DNA from: an uncultured Lachnospiraceae bacterium
Lineage (GTDB): Bacteria > Bacillota > Clostridia > Lachnospirales > Lachnospiraceae
Direction of reading: 5' to 3'
Assembly (NCBI GenBank): GCA_947630855.1
Contig: CANRJF010000032.1
Location: 1-32,540 of the forward strand
DNA: 32,540 nt
Below are positions 6,112 through 14,246 of this stretch, piece after piece (the first letter of the stretch is position 1; every line of letters starts with the position of its first letter). The position numbers were made by a program, and so were the translations under genes. The notes under the pieces are model-generated. The model worked only from the letters and a program-made list of their open reading frames with translations, was not told the DNA's origin and did no database searches.

Positions 6112-8022
6112 ATGCCGGCGCCAGGAGGAAGAAAAGGGGCAATAGGAAGACCCATGCCCAAAATTGAAAATCCGGGAAAGGTTTTTAAATGGCTGCTTTC
6201 CTATGTGATGAAACATTATCTTTTTGCCTGTATTGTAGTGGTGGTTTGCATTTTTGGCAGCGTCCTTGCCAATGTCCAGGGAACTTTGTTTACAAAGACT
6301 TTGATTGATGTGTATATCATGCCTTTAATCGGCAGTAAAAATCCTGATTTTTCCAGTCTGCTTTATGCTATTTTGCGGGTGGCAGGATTTTATCTCTTAG
6401 GGGTAATTTGTGCCTATGTGCAGAGCATGATTATGATGTATGTAAGCCAGGGAACTTTAAGAAGGCTTCGGGATGATATGTTTAAGCACATGGAAAAACT
6501 TCCCATTAAATATTTTGACACCCATCCCCACGGAACCATAATGTCTGCTTATACTAACGATATTGATACACTGCGGCAGATGATAAGCCAGAGCCTTCCC
6601 CAGCTTTTATCCAGTATAATTACCATTGTAAGTGTGCTGGTGAGCATGATTCGGCTGAATGTGCCTTTGACGGCAGTGACTTTGGTGATGGTGGCATTGA
6701 TGCTTTTTGTCACCAAATCTTTAGCTATGAGAAGCGGCAGCTATTTTATGCAGCAGCAGAAAAACATCGGAATTGTCAACGGTTATATCGAAGAGATGAT
6801 GGAAGGGCAGAAGGTGGTAAAAGTATTCTGCCATGAGGAAGAGAGCAAGAAAAAATTCAAAGAATTAAATGATGAATTGTTTGACAGCGCATACCAGGCA
6901 AATAAATTTGCCAATATCTTAATGCCGGTAAATGCCCAGATTGGAAATATCAGTTATGTAATCTGTGCTATTGTGGGAGGTATTCTGACATTAAACGGCA
7001 TTACGGATTTAACCATTGGCGGCCTTGCCAGCTTCCTTACCTTTAATAAGAGTTTTAATATGCCTATCAATCAGGTAAGCCAGCAGTTTAACAGTATTAT
7101 TATGGCCCTTGCCGGGGCTGACAGGGTATACCGTCTGCTGCACGAGGAGCCTGAGCAGGATGAGGGCTATGTGACATTGGTGAACGCTAAGGAGGAAAAC
7201 GGGGTACTTACGGAGTCACAGGAGCGTACCGGGATTTGGGCATGGAAACATTACCATAAAGAGCAGGGAACTACGGACTATATCCGCCTTCAGGGCGATG
7301 TGGTGTTTAACGGCGTGGATTTTGGTTATACTGATGAAAAGATTGTGCTCCACGATATTAAACTGTATGCAAAGCCTGGTCAGAAAATCGCTTTTGTAGG
7401 TTCCACCGGAGCGGGGAAAACTACCATTACCAATCTGATTAACCGTTTTTACGATATCCAGGACGGAAAAATACGTTATGACGGCATTAATATTAATAAG
7501 ATTAAAAAAGACGATTTAAGGCGTTCCCTTGGAATGGTTTTGCAGGATACCCATCTGTTTACCAATACGGTAATGGAAAATATTCGTTACGGCAGGTTGG
7601 ATGCCACGGATGAAGAAGTGATTGCGGCGGCAAAACTTGCCAATGCAGACGGGTTTATTAAAAGGCTTCCGGAAGGATACCAGACGGTGTTAAAAGGTGA
7701 CGGCGCCAATTTAAGCCAGGGACAGAGGCAGCTTCTTGCCATTGCCAGGGCAGCGGTGGCAGACCCGCCGGTACTGATTCTTGACGAGGCTACTTCTTCC
7801 ATTGACACCAGGACGGAAAAAATTGTCCAGGACGGCATGGATAAGCTGATGAAGGGCAGGACTACCTTTGTTATTGCCCACAGGCTTTCCACCGTAAAGA
7901 ACAGTGACTGTATTGTGGTGTTAGAGCAGGGACGGATTATTGAAAAAGGGACACATGAGGAATTGTTAGAGGAGAAAGGGAAGTATTACCAGCTTTATAC
8001 AGGGAATAGTATTACGGCGTAA
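6112..8022 (+). CDS. ABC exporter half-transporter with canonical ATP site (subunit 2)
   Basis: A 636-residue partner of the preceding gene. It has an N-terminal extension of about 25 residues, six transmembrane helices, then an ATPase domain with Walker A GSTGAGKT (K436), signature LSQGQ (534-538), Walker B LILDEA (D558, E559) and H-loop H590, all intact. A spacer of about 45 residues (350-395) between the membrane and ATPase domains is longer than usual. ATG 6112 is set by GGGAGG at 6098-6103; the gene starts one base after the upstream TAG, indicating translational coupling. The intact glutamate and histidine complement the degenerate site of subunit 1. Substrate is unknown; multidrug export is the usual annotation. 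Confidence 0.9.
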   Translation: MPAPGGRKGAIGRPMPKIENPGKVFKWLLSYVMKHYLFACIVVVVCIFGSVLANVQGTLFTKTLIDVYIMPLIGSKNPDFSSLLYAILRVAGFYLLGVICAYVQSMIMMYVSQGTLRRLRDDMFKHMEKLPIKYFDTHPHGTIMSAYTNDIDTLRQMISQSLPQLLSSIITIVSVLVSMIRLNVPLTAVTLVMVALMLFVTKSLAMRSGSYFMQQQKNIGIVNGYIEEMMEGQKVVKVFCHEEESKKKFKELNDELFDSAYQANKFANILMPVNAQIGNISYVICAIVGGILTLNGITDLTIGGLASFLTFNKSFNMPINQVSQQFNSIIMALAGADRVYRLLHEEPEQDEGYVTLVNAKEENGVLTESQERTGIWAWKHYHKEQGTTDYIRLQGDVVFNGVDFGYTDEKIVLHDIKLYAKPGQKIAFVGSTGAGKTTITNLINRFYDIQDGKIRYDGININKIKKDDLRRSLGMVLQDTHLFTNTVMENIRYGRLDATDEEVIAAAKLANADGFIKRLPEGYQTVLKGDGANLSQGQRQLLAIARAAVADPPVLILDEATSSIDTRTEKIVQDGMDKLMKGRTTFVIAHRLSTVKNSDCIVVLEQGRIIEKGTHEELLEEKGKYYQLYTGNSITA

Positions 8023-8033
8023 AAAGTCCCGGA

Positions 8034-9563
8034 ATGTCTATGGAAAATCATACTTATATTGCAATTGATTTAAAATCTTTTTATGCCTCCGTAGAGTGTA
8101 TGGAACGGGGGTTAGACCCAATGAAAGAAAACCTTGTGGTGGCTGACGCACACAGGACGGAAAAGACCATCTGCTTAGCTGTTTCCCCGTCTTTAAAAGC
8201 GTATGGAATCTCCGGCAGGGCCAGATTGTTTGAGGTGGTGCAGAAGGTAAAGGAGATAAATGCAAGAAGGAAAATGAATGCTCCCGGGCACACATTTTCG
8301 GGCAGTTCCTGCAACGAGAAAGAACTGCGGGATAATCCCGGTCTTGCTCTTTCCTATGTGACGGCGCCGCCCAGAATGGCACTTTATATGGAGTACAGCG
8401 CCAGGATTTATAACATCTATTTAAAATATATTGCCCCGGAAGACATACATGTGTATTCCATTGACGAGGTATTTATGGATGTGACTCATTACCTTAAGAC
8501 TTACGGGCTTTCTGCCAGAGGATTGGCGGGAAAGATTGTGTCAGACGTTTTTTCTTCCACAGGCATTACCGCAACTGCGGGAATCGGCACTAACCTTTAT
8601 CTCTGCAAGGTGGCTATGGACATTGTGGCAAAGAAAGTGGAGCCGGATAAAAATGGCGTCCGTATTGTAAAATTAGATGAAATGTCTTACAGGAAACTTT
8701 TATGGTCCCATCAGCCTATTACAGATTTTTGGCGGGTGGGGCCGGGATATGCAAGAAAGCTTAAGGAAATCGGATTGTATACCATGGGGGATATTGCAAG
8801 GTGTTCCCTGGGAAAACCCAATGAGTATTACAATGAAGAACTTCTCTATCGGCTTTTCGGCGTAAATGCGGAACTGTTAATTGACCATGCCTGGGGGTAT
8901 GAGCCCTGTACCATTTCGGATATTAAGGCATATAAGCCGGAATCGGAGAGCATAGGTTCCGGCCAGGTTTTACATTGCCCCTATTCTTTTGAAAAGGCAA
9001 GGCTCATTGTCCGGGAGATGACGGATTTACTTGTATTAGAACTGGTGGACAAAAGAATGGTGGCGGACCAGATTGTGCTGACGGTAGGATATGACATAGA
9101 AAACCTGACGGACCCGGAAATAAGAAAATCCTACCATGGCCCTGTGACCACTGACCATTACGGGAGGAAAGTCCCAAAACATGCCCATGGAACGGAAAAT
9201 CTGGGCAGGTATACATCCTCCACGAAGCTGATTACGGATAAGGTTCTTAAGCTGTATGACCGCATTGTGGACAAAAAACTTCTGGTCAGGCGGGTGTATA
9301 TTACGGCAAACCATGTGGTAGAAGAGTATAAGGCGGCGGAAGATTTTTCTTATCAGCAGCTTGAACTTTTTACCGATTATGAAGCTTTGAAAAAAGAGCA
9401 GGAGAGGGAGAAGGATGAGCTGGCCAGGGAGCGGAAAATGCAGGAGGCAGTGCTTAGCATTAAAAAGAAATACGGAAAAAATGCTGTTTTAAAGGGGATG
9501 AATCTGGAAGAAGGGGCTATGACCATGCAGCGCAACGGACAGATTGGGGGACATAAGGCATAA
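8034..9563 (+). CDS. Y-family DNA polymerase (UmuC/UvrX type)
   Basis: A 509-residue translesion polymerase. The N-terminal catalytic palm has AIDLKSFYASVE (D12) and VYSIDEVFMDV (D144, E145), the acidic residues that bind catalytic metal ions. A helix-hairpin-helix thumb (VGPGYARKLKEIGLYTMGDIA) and little-finger domain follow. It is longer than DinB proteins (about 350-420) and matches the UmuC/UvrX-like branch that travels with a YolD protein. The gene begins 11 bases after the exporter operon, with only a weak ribosome site; ATG 8040 is an alternative start. No SOS box was seen immediately upstream, so it may be read from the exporter promoter. Confidence 0.9.
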   Translation: MSMENHTYIAIDLKSFYASVECMERGLDPMKENLVVADAHRTEKTICLAVSPSLKAYGISGRARLFEVVQKVKEINARRKMNAPGHTFSGSSCNEKELRDNPGLALSYVTAPPRMALYMEYSARIYNIYLKYIAPEDIHVYSIDEVFMDVTHYLKTYGLSARGLAGKIVSDVFSSTGITATAGIGTNLYLCKVAMDIVAKKVEPDKNGVRIVKLDEMSYRKLLWSHQPITDFWRVGPGYARKLKEIGLYTMGDIARCSLGKPNEYYNEELLYRLFGVNAELLIDHAWGYEPCTISDIKAYKPESESIGSGQVLHCPYSFEKARLIVREMTDLLVLELVDKRMVADQIVLTVGYDIENLTDPEIRKSYHGPVTTDHYGRKVPKHAHGTENLGRYTSSTKLITDKVLKLYDRIVDKKLLVRRVYITANHVVEEYKAAEDFSYQQLELFTDYEALKKEQEREKDELARERKMQEAVLSIKKKYGKNAVLKGMNLEEGAMTMQRNGQIGGHKA

Positions 9564-9579
9564 CAGGAGGTGGAATTAA

Positions 9580-10011
9580 GTGCAGGAGAAACTTAAAATA
9601 TGCCGGGATTACGAGGATATTATGGGGTTGTCCCGCCCTGTTTCTAAAGTGCATAAGCCTATGTCCGCAGCCGCCAGGGCGGCCCAGTTTTCACCATTTT
9701 GCGCCCTTTCAGGTTATGAAGATGTGGTGAGGGAGACTGACAGGATAACACAGCAGCGGATGGAATTGGAGGAAGATGAAAAGCAGGAGATAAATGAAAA
9801 ACTCTGTATGCTTCAAAGGATTTTAGAGGAGCAGGGAAAGATGCCGGAGGTTTCTGTGACTTATTTTGTGCCGGATGAGAGAAAGTCAGGGGGCGCATAT
9901 GTGACGCTTCCGGGGAGGGTGAAAAAGATGGACGTCCACAGAGGGTTTATGGTGATGCAGGATGGAGTAGAGATTCCTGTGGAGGAAATTAGCGGAATTA
10001 CTTACAGGTAA
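9580..10011 (+). CDS. YolD-like protein
   Basis: A 143-residue protein with the YolD core SAAARAAQFSPFCALSGYED (about residues 28-47), a helical segment and a C-terminal beta-rich region (VKKMDVHRGFMVMQDGVEIPVEEI). YolD-family genes commonly sit beside UmuC-like polymerases in Firmicutes and are thought to act as a UmuD-like partner, though the biochemical role is not settled. The start is GTG 9580 behind AGGAGG at 9565-9570, and it follows the polymerase stop by 16 bases, so the pair is co-transcribed. Confidence 0.85.
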   Translation: MQEKLKICRDYEDIMGLSRPVSKVHKPMSAAARAAQFSPFCALSGYEDVVRETDRITQQRMELEEDEKQEINEKLCMLQRILEEQGKMPEVSVTYFVPDERKSGGAYVTLPGRVKKMDVHRGFMVMQDGVEIPVEEISGITYR

Positions 10012-10029
10012 ATTTTATGGATTTTTTAG

Positions 10030-10058
10030 TTGCTTTTGATGGCAGGATATGGTAGTAT
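10030..10058 (+). promoter_or_regulatory. Promoter of the sulfur amino-acid enzyme genes
   Basis: TTGCTT (10030-10035) and TAGTAT (10053-10058) are spaced by 17 bases. Just downstream lies AATAGG (10077-10082; CCTATT on the other strand), a word also present at both promoters flanking the Rrf2 regulator gene, making it a candidate repressor site. Confidence 0.5.
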
Positions 10059-10110
10059 TTAAACACATACTAAATTAATAGGAATTATAGGCTGACCAGG
10101 AGGAACCGTT

Positions 10111-11277
10111 ATGAGCAGAGGAATCGAGACAAAATGCCTGCATTTAGAAGAAGATGAGGGGTGCAGCAGCAATTATGGGGCAGTAAGCTATCCTATTTAC
10201 CAGACGGCAACCTATGCTCATTTGGGGGTGGGTAAAAGCACGGGTTATGATTACAGCAGATTACAAAACCCTACCAGGAAGCATCTGGAAAAAGTGGTGG
10301 CATCTTTGGAAAATGGATTGGACGCATTGGCATTTGCATCGGGAATGGCAGCGATTACTTTGATGATGGAGCTGTTTCACCCGGGGGATCATCTGATTGT
10401 GGATGCGGACCTTTATGGAGGAACCATCAGGCTTTTTCATAATGTATCCGAGAAAAACGGAATTACATTTTCAAGTATAGACTGTTACAGGGAAGACGTG
10501 GAAAGCTATATTAATGAAAATACCAGGGCCATTTACATTGAGACTCCTACCAATCCCATGATGCATGTGACAGATATAGAGGCGCTTGGTAAGATAACGA
10601 AAAAGCATAATCTGCTGCTGATTGTTGACAATACCTTTCTTTCACCATATTTTCAGAATCCGCTGGATTTTGGGGCAGATATCGTTGTACATAGTGGGAC
10701 GAAATATCTTGGCGGCCACAATGATACACTGGCAGGTTTTCTGGTTACAAACAGGGAGGATATCAGTGAGAAGTTTCGGTTTTTAATCAAGACGACAGGA
10801 GCGGGTCTTGCCCCCTTTGACAGTTGGCTTATTCTGCGTGGTATCAAGACCCTTGGCATCCGTATGGAGAGGTCACAGCAAAATGCGGCAGCCATTGCAA
10901 ATTGGTTAAAGGAACAAAATGCGGTGACGAAGGTAATTTATCCGGGACTGCCCACGCATCCGGGATATGAAATTATGAAAAAGCAGGCAAGAGGATTTGG
11001 AGCGATGATTACATTCCAGGTTAAAACCAGGGAATTTGCATTGGCGATTTTGGAGAAGGTTCGCATGATTAAGTTTGCAGAAAGCCTTGGAGGTGTTGAA
11101 ACGCTGATTACTTATCCTACAACACAGACTCATGGGGATGTTCCAGAAGAAATCCGTGAAAAGAATGGAATTACAGACAGCACACTCCGGCTTTCTGTGG
11201 GCATTGAAAATGTCAAAGACCTGCTAGATGAACTTGATAACGTTTTTCGTGAGATAGAAGGTGAATTACATGGCTGA
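10111..11277 (+). CDS. Trans-sulfuration PLP enzyme (cystathionine gamma-lyase/synthase family)
   Basis: A 388-residue Cys/Met-metabolism PLP enzyme. It has GYDYSRLQNPTR near the N-terminus, FASGMAA (76-82), the PLP-facing VDNTF (172-176) and HSGTKYLGGH carrying the Schiff-base lysine K198. Members act as cystathionine gamma-synthase, gamma-lyase, beta-lyase or acetylhomoserine sulfhydrylase, and sequence alone does not separate these well. Being followed by a MalY/PatB-type lyase and CysK suggests interconversion of cysteine, cystathionine and homocysteine. ATG 10111 has AGGAGG at 10099-10104. It is the first gene of a three-gene unit and overlaps the next gene by eight bases. Confidence 0.85.
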   Translation: MSRGIETKCLHLEEDEGCSSNYGAVSYPIYQTATYAHLGVGKSTGYDYSRLQNPTRKHLEKVVASLENGLDALAFASGMAAITLMMELFHPGDHLIVDADLYGGTIRLFHNVSEKNGITFSSIDCYREDVESYINENTRAIYIETPTNPMMHVTDIEALGKITKKHNLLLIVDNTFLSPYFQNPLDFGADIVVHSGTKYLGGHNDTLAGFLVTNREDISEKFRFLIKTTGAGLAPFDSWLILRGIKTLGIRMERSQQNAAAIANWLKEQNAVTKVIYPGLPTHPGYEIMKKQARGFGAMITFQVKTREFALAILEKVRMIKFAESLGGVETLITYPTTQTHGDVPEEIREKNGITDSTLRLSVGIENVKDLLDELDNVFREIEGELHG

Positions 11278-12454
11278 GAGAAATCTTGATTTTAACAGGA
11301 TTATAAACAGAAAGGACACAAATTGCATTAAATATGATTTTGCAAAAAGGCGGGGAATGCCGGAAGATGTGCTGCCTCTCTGGGTAGCGGATATGGACTT
11401 TGAAACGTCTTCATATATTGAGGATGCCCTGACAAAGCGGGCAGAGCATGGAATCTTTGGTTACAGTGAAGTCCAGACCCCATATTTTGAAATTGTTAGA
11501 GATTGGATGAAAAAACATCACGACTGGGATGTAGAGGAAAAATGGCTGGTAAAAACACCGGGGGTTGTATTTGCACTGGCAATGGCAGTAAAGGCGTATA
11601 CGAAGCCGGGAGACGGCGTGCTGATTCAACTGCCTGTATATTACCCATTTTCAGAAGTGATAGAAAACAATGGGAGAAAAGCAGTAAGCAACACGTTATA
11701 TCTGGGGGAGGATAATCGTTACCATATTGATTTTGATGATTTTGAAAAAAAGATTATTGAGGAAAAGATTAAGCTGTTTATCCTATGCAATCCCCACAAT
11801 CCGGTGGGAAGAGTCTGGACAAAGGAGGAACTGACAAGGCTGGGTGATATCTGTGTAAAGCATCATGTTATTGTGGTCAGTGATGAAATTCATCAGGATT
11901 TTACATTTAAGGGGAAGCATCTTGTATTTGCAGGTCTGAAAAAGGAATACGAGAATATCAACATTACCTGTACCTCGCCAAGCAAAACCTTTAATATTGC
12001 CGGTATGATGATATCAAACATTTTTATCCCAAACCCTGATTTAAAGTACAAATTCCGTAAAGAAATGGATGGGGCAGGCATAAGCCAGTTAGGTGTTATG
12101 GGGCTTGTTGCGTGTGAAGCCGCATACAGCAAAGGGGAAGAATGGTATCAGGCAATGTTTTCGTATGTAGCTGCGAATATTGAGTTTACAAAAAAATATG
12201 TGAATGAAAATCTGCATGGCGTGCGTATGATAGAACACGAGGGAACATATCTTGTGTGGCTTGATTTCAGAGGAACGGGGCTTAGCGAGGGAGAGTTGGA
12301 ACATCTTATCATACATAAAGCAAAGCTGTGGCTGGACAGCGGGAAAATTTTTGGAGAGTGCGGAAAAGGCTTCCAGAGAATCAATGCGGCCTGTCCCCGG
12401 AGTGTGCTGTCAGAAGCATTGGAGAGAATCAAAAAAGCTATAAATAACTATTAA
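11270..12454 (+). CDS. MalY/PatB-type PLP C-S lyase (cystathionine beta-lyase)
   Basis: A 394-residue fold-type I aminotransferase-like enzyme. LPLWVADMDF (35-44) is characteristic of the MalY/PatB group, and TSPSKTFNIAG carries the PLP lysine K239. Members cleave cystathionine or cysteine, releasing homocysteine or sulfide with pyruvate and ammonia. ATG 11270, eight bases before the upstream stop, is preferred over GTG 11261 because AAGGTGA (11258-11264) lies just upstream. The overlap implies translational coupling with the preceding trans-sulfuration enzyme. Plain aminotransferase activity cannot be excluded. Confidence 0.85.
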   Translation: MAERNLDFNRIINRKDTNCIKYDFAKRRGMPEDVLPLWVADMDFETSSYIEDALTKRAEHGIFGYSEVQTPYFEIVRDWMKKHHDWDVEEKWLVKTPGVVFALAMAVKAYTKPGDGVLIQLPVYYPFSEVIENNGRKAVSNTLYLGEDNRYHIDFDDFEKKIIEEKIKLFILCNPHNPVGRVWTKEELTRLGDICVKHHVIVVSDEIHQDFTFKGKHLVFAGLKKEYENINITCTSPSKTFNIAGMMISNIFIPNPDLKYKFRKEMDGAGISQLGVMGLVACEAAYSKGEEWYQAMFSYVAANIEFTKKYVNENLHGVRMIEHEGTYLVWLDFRGTGLSEGELEHLIIHKAKLWLDSGKIFGECGKGFQRINAACPRSVLSEALERIKKAINNY

Positions 12455-12478
12455 ATAAAAAAAAGAGAGGTAATCATT

Positions 12479-13417
12479 ATGAGTCAGATTAAGGAAAGTG
12501 CATTAGAGTTAATCGGGGGAACCCCGATACTGAAACTGAATGGGTATGCAAAAAAAGCCGGCGTAAAAGATGCCGCCATTCTTGCAAAACTGGAATATTT
12601 AAATCCTGCAGGTTCCGTAAAAGACCGTATTGCATTGGCAATGATTGAAGATGCGGAAAAGAAAGGCCTGCTAAAAGAAGGGGCAACCATTATTGAGCCA
12701 ACCAGCGGAAATACCGGAATCGGCCTTGCAGCAGTAGCAGCGGCAAAAGGATACAGGGCAATCCTGACACTGCCGGATACCATGAGTATTGAGAGAAGAA
12801 ATCTTTTAAAGGCCTATGGAGCGGAACTGGTGCTCACAGAGGGAGCCAAAGGAATGAAGGGAGCCATTGCAAAGGCGGAAGAACTTACTAAGGAAATTGA
12901 AGGGGCAATTATTTTGGGTCAGTTTGTAAACCCGGCGAATCCGGCGGTACATAAGGCTGCGACCGGACCGGAAATCTGGGAACAGACAGATGGCAAGGTT
13001 GATATTTTTGTTGCCGGTGTAGGAACCGGCGGAACGATTACAGGCGTGGGGGAATACTTAAAAGAAAAGAATCCAAATGTGAAAATCGTGGCAGTTGAGC
13101 CTGCAGGAAGCCCTGTTTTGTCAAAGGGAACTTCGGGAGCACATAAGATTCAGGGAATAGGAGCAGGTTTTGTTCCAGAAGTTCTCAACACGAAGGTATA
13201 TGATGAAGTGATTGCTATTGAGAATGAAGATGCATTTGCAGAGGGCAAAGCGTTTGCAGTCAGCGAAGGGATTCTTGTGGGAATATCTTCCGGCGCGGCG
13301 CTTAAAGCAGCGGTAATACTGGCAAACAGACCGGAAAATAAGGGAAAAACCATTGTAGCATTGCTTCCTGATTCCGGAGACAGATATTTGTCTACCCCAT
13401 TGTTTAACAATAATTAA
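12479..13417 (+). CDS. cysK: Cysteine synthase A (O-acetylserine sulfhydrylase)
   Basis: A 312-residue fold-type II PLP enzyme making cysteine from O-acetylserine and sulfide. Signatures include NPAGSVKDR with the PLP lysine K48, the substrate loop [12 protein letters not shown], the phosphate-binding GTGGTITG and the late SSGAA. The length matches CysK. AGAGAGG lies eight bases before ATG 12479, and only 24 bases separate it from the lyase gene. Its TAA overlaps the stop codon of the oppositely oriented Rrf2 gene, leaving no room for a terminator. Confidence 0.95.
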   Translation: MSQIKESALELIGGTPILKLNGYAKKAGVKDAAILAKLEYLNPAGSVKDRIALAMIEDAEKKGLLKEGATIIEPTSGNTGIGLAAVAAAKGYRAILTLPDTMSIERRNLLKAYGAELVLTEGAKGMKGAIAKAEELTKEIEGAIILGQFVNPANPAVHKAATGPEIWEQTDGKVDIFVAGVGTGGTITGVGEYLKEKNPNVKIVAVEPAGSPVLSKGTSGAHKIQGIGAGFVPEVLNTKVYDEVIAIENEDAFAEGKAFAVSEGILVGISSGAALKAAVILANRPENKGKTIVALLPDSGDRYLSTPLFNNN

Positions 13418-13836
13418 GCAGACTCATGGTCAAATGTTCCATTTACAAGGTCTGCCAGTGTTATGTTGAAAAAATAGTCGTGTACCAGGTTATCAAATTT
13501 TTTCCACATGGGAAGTGTCTGGCAGGTAGATTTTCTTGGGCATTGTTCTGCCTCTGCCTCCAGACATGCAACCGTTGCCAGTGTTCCTTCCGTCAGTTCC
13601 AGAATTTCACCTATTGTATATTCTTCCGGCATGCGAATCAGGCGGTATCCGCCGCCTTTTCCGCTTGTCCCTTTCACTAGCTTACCTTTTACAAGAATTT
13701 TCACAATTGATTCCAGATATTTTTTTGAAATATCCTGCCTTATAGCAGTTTCATCAAGCGGGACAGGCGTATCTTTAGATTGTTTTGCCAAATCTATCAT
13801 AAAGCGAATGGCATATCTTCCTTTTGTCGAAATCAT
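13414..13836 (-). CDS. Rrf2-family regulator (CymR/IscR-like)
   Basis: A 140-residue winged-helix repressor: [17 protein letters not shown] start, recognition helix around [11 protein letters not shown], wing [11 protein letters not shown]. Three cysteines at 91, 99 and 105 (Cx7Cx5C) sit where IscR holds its Fe-S cluster (C92, C98, C104), so it may sense Fe-S or cysteine status; CymR proteins instead act with CysK. Lying tail to tail with cysK and divergent from the sulfur import operon, it probably regulates both. The ribosome site is AGGAGG, complement of 13846-13851. Its leader holds a CCTATT site, suggesting autoregulation. Confidence 0.85.
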   Translation of the reverse strand: MISTKGRYAIRFMIDLAKQSKDTPVPLDETAIRQDISKKYLESIVKILVKGKLVKGTSGKGGGYRLIRMPEEYTIGEILELTEGTLATVACLEAEAEQCPRKSTCQTLPMWKKFDNLVHDYFFNITLADLVNGTFDHESA

Positions 13837-13859
13837 AACGAAATACCTCCTATTTAACT

Positions 13860-13889
13860 ATTTTAGCGTAAAACAACAGGATAAATCAA
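13860..13889 (-). promoter_or_regulatory. Promoter of the Rrf2 regulator gene
   Basis: On the - strand, TTGATT (complement of 13884-13889) and TAAAAT (complement of 13860-13865) are spaced by 18 bases. The adjacent CCTATTTAACTA (+ strand, 13849-13860) is a candidate autoregulatory operator that overlaps the ribosome-binding region. Confidence 0.5.
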
Positions 13890-13925
13890 GACCGGAGAAA
13901 ATTAAATCAAATTCCCATTTTCCTA

Positions 13926-13954
13926 TTGACATAGTAGGTAAATAGGTGTAATAT
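13926..13954 (+). promoter_or_regulatory. Promoter and candidate Rrf2 operator of the sulfur import operon
   Basis: TTGACA (13926-13931) with TAATAT (13949-13954) at 17 bases; an alternative -10 TATAAT is at 13952-13957. An inverted repeat CCTATT (13922-13927) / AATAGG (13941-13946) overlaps the -35 and spacer, where a bound repressor would block RNA polymerase. Confidence 0.65.
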
Positions 13955-14001
13955 AATGCTATCGAATTTGAGCAGTTAATGTAGGGAAGGAGAGGAATGC
14001 T

Positions 14002-14118
14002 ATGTACAGATTAAATGATTCTTATGATGCAATGGCGTGTTGTTGTCGAATGCGGCTTTTCCGGGCAGACCAATATGGTCAGGTGCATTCGTCTGTTTTG
14101 TGCTGTACCTGTATATAA
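14002..14118 (+). CDS. Cysteine-rich leader peptide (candidate attenuator peptide)
   Basis: A 38-residue open frame too short for ordinary gene calling. It starts at ATG 14002, about 40 bases after the predicted transcription start, behind GGAAGGAGAGG (13985-13995), and ends at TAA 14116-14118. It has two cysteine clusters: CCC at residues 13-15 (codons 14038-14046) and CCTC at 34-37 (14101-14112), so 6 of 38 residues are cysteine. A terminator hairpin follows 33 bases after the stop, and the next gene is a sulfur amino-acid binding protein. This is the layout of amino-acid attenuators, where ribosome stalling at scarce-tRNA codons selects the RNA fold. It is inferred from sequence only. Confidence 0.75.
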   Translation: MYRLNDSYDAMACCCRMRLFRADQYGQVHSSVLCCTCI

Positions 14119-14141
14119 CATTTTGCTGTGAAATGCTATAT
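14047..14141 (+). promoter_or_regulatory. Alternative RNA stems of the cysteine attenuator
   Basis: Stem A pairs CGAATGC (14047-14053) with GCATTCG (14085-14091), with GACCA/TGGTC nested at 14068-14080. Stem B pairs 14113-14123 with 14131-14141 (10 of 11 positions) and spans the leader stop codon. CCGGGCA (14061-14067) can also pair with TGCCCGG (14149-14155), covering the left arm of the terminator: a possible 7-bp antiterminator. A ribosome halted in either Cys cluster would change which stems form. Confidence 0.55.
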
Positions 14142-14151
14142 TGCCATTTGC

Positions 14152-14181
14152 CCGGGAGTCAATCAGTATCCCGGTTTTTTT
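14152..14181 (+). terminator. Intrinsic terminator in the leader of the sulfur import operon
   Basis: CCGGGA (14152-14157) pairs with TCCCGG (14169-14174) around an 11-base loop, immediately followed by seven T residues (14175-14181). It lies between the leader peptide stop and the binding-protein start, so it must be bypassed for operon expression. Confidence 0.75.
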
Positions 14182-14246
14182 GCGCTCAAATTCCATACAC
14201 ATCAAACAAGATTGTCAAATATATGACAGAAAGAGGAGGAATTATT

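Noticed and set aside
14204..14230. TGTCA/TGACA inverted repeat before the binding-protein gene
   Set aside because: Only five base pairs, in AT-rich sequence, without conservation evidence; too weak to call an operator.
14037..14246. N-terminal extension of the fused binding protein in the same frame
   Set aside because: It would start at a TTG without a ribosome site inside the leader peptide and run through the terminator hairpin. ATG 14247 has a strong ribosome site and opens a proper lipoprotein signal peptide.
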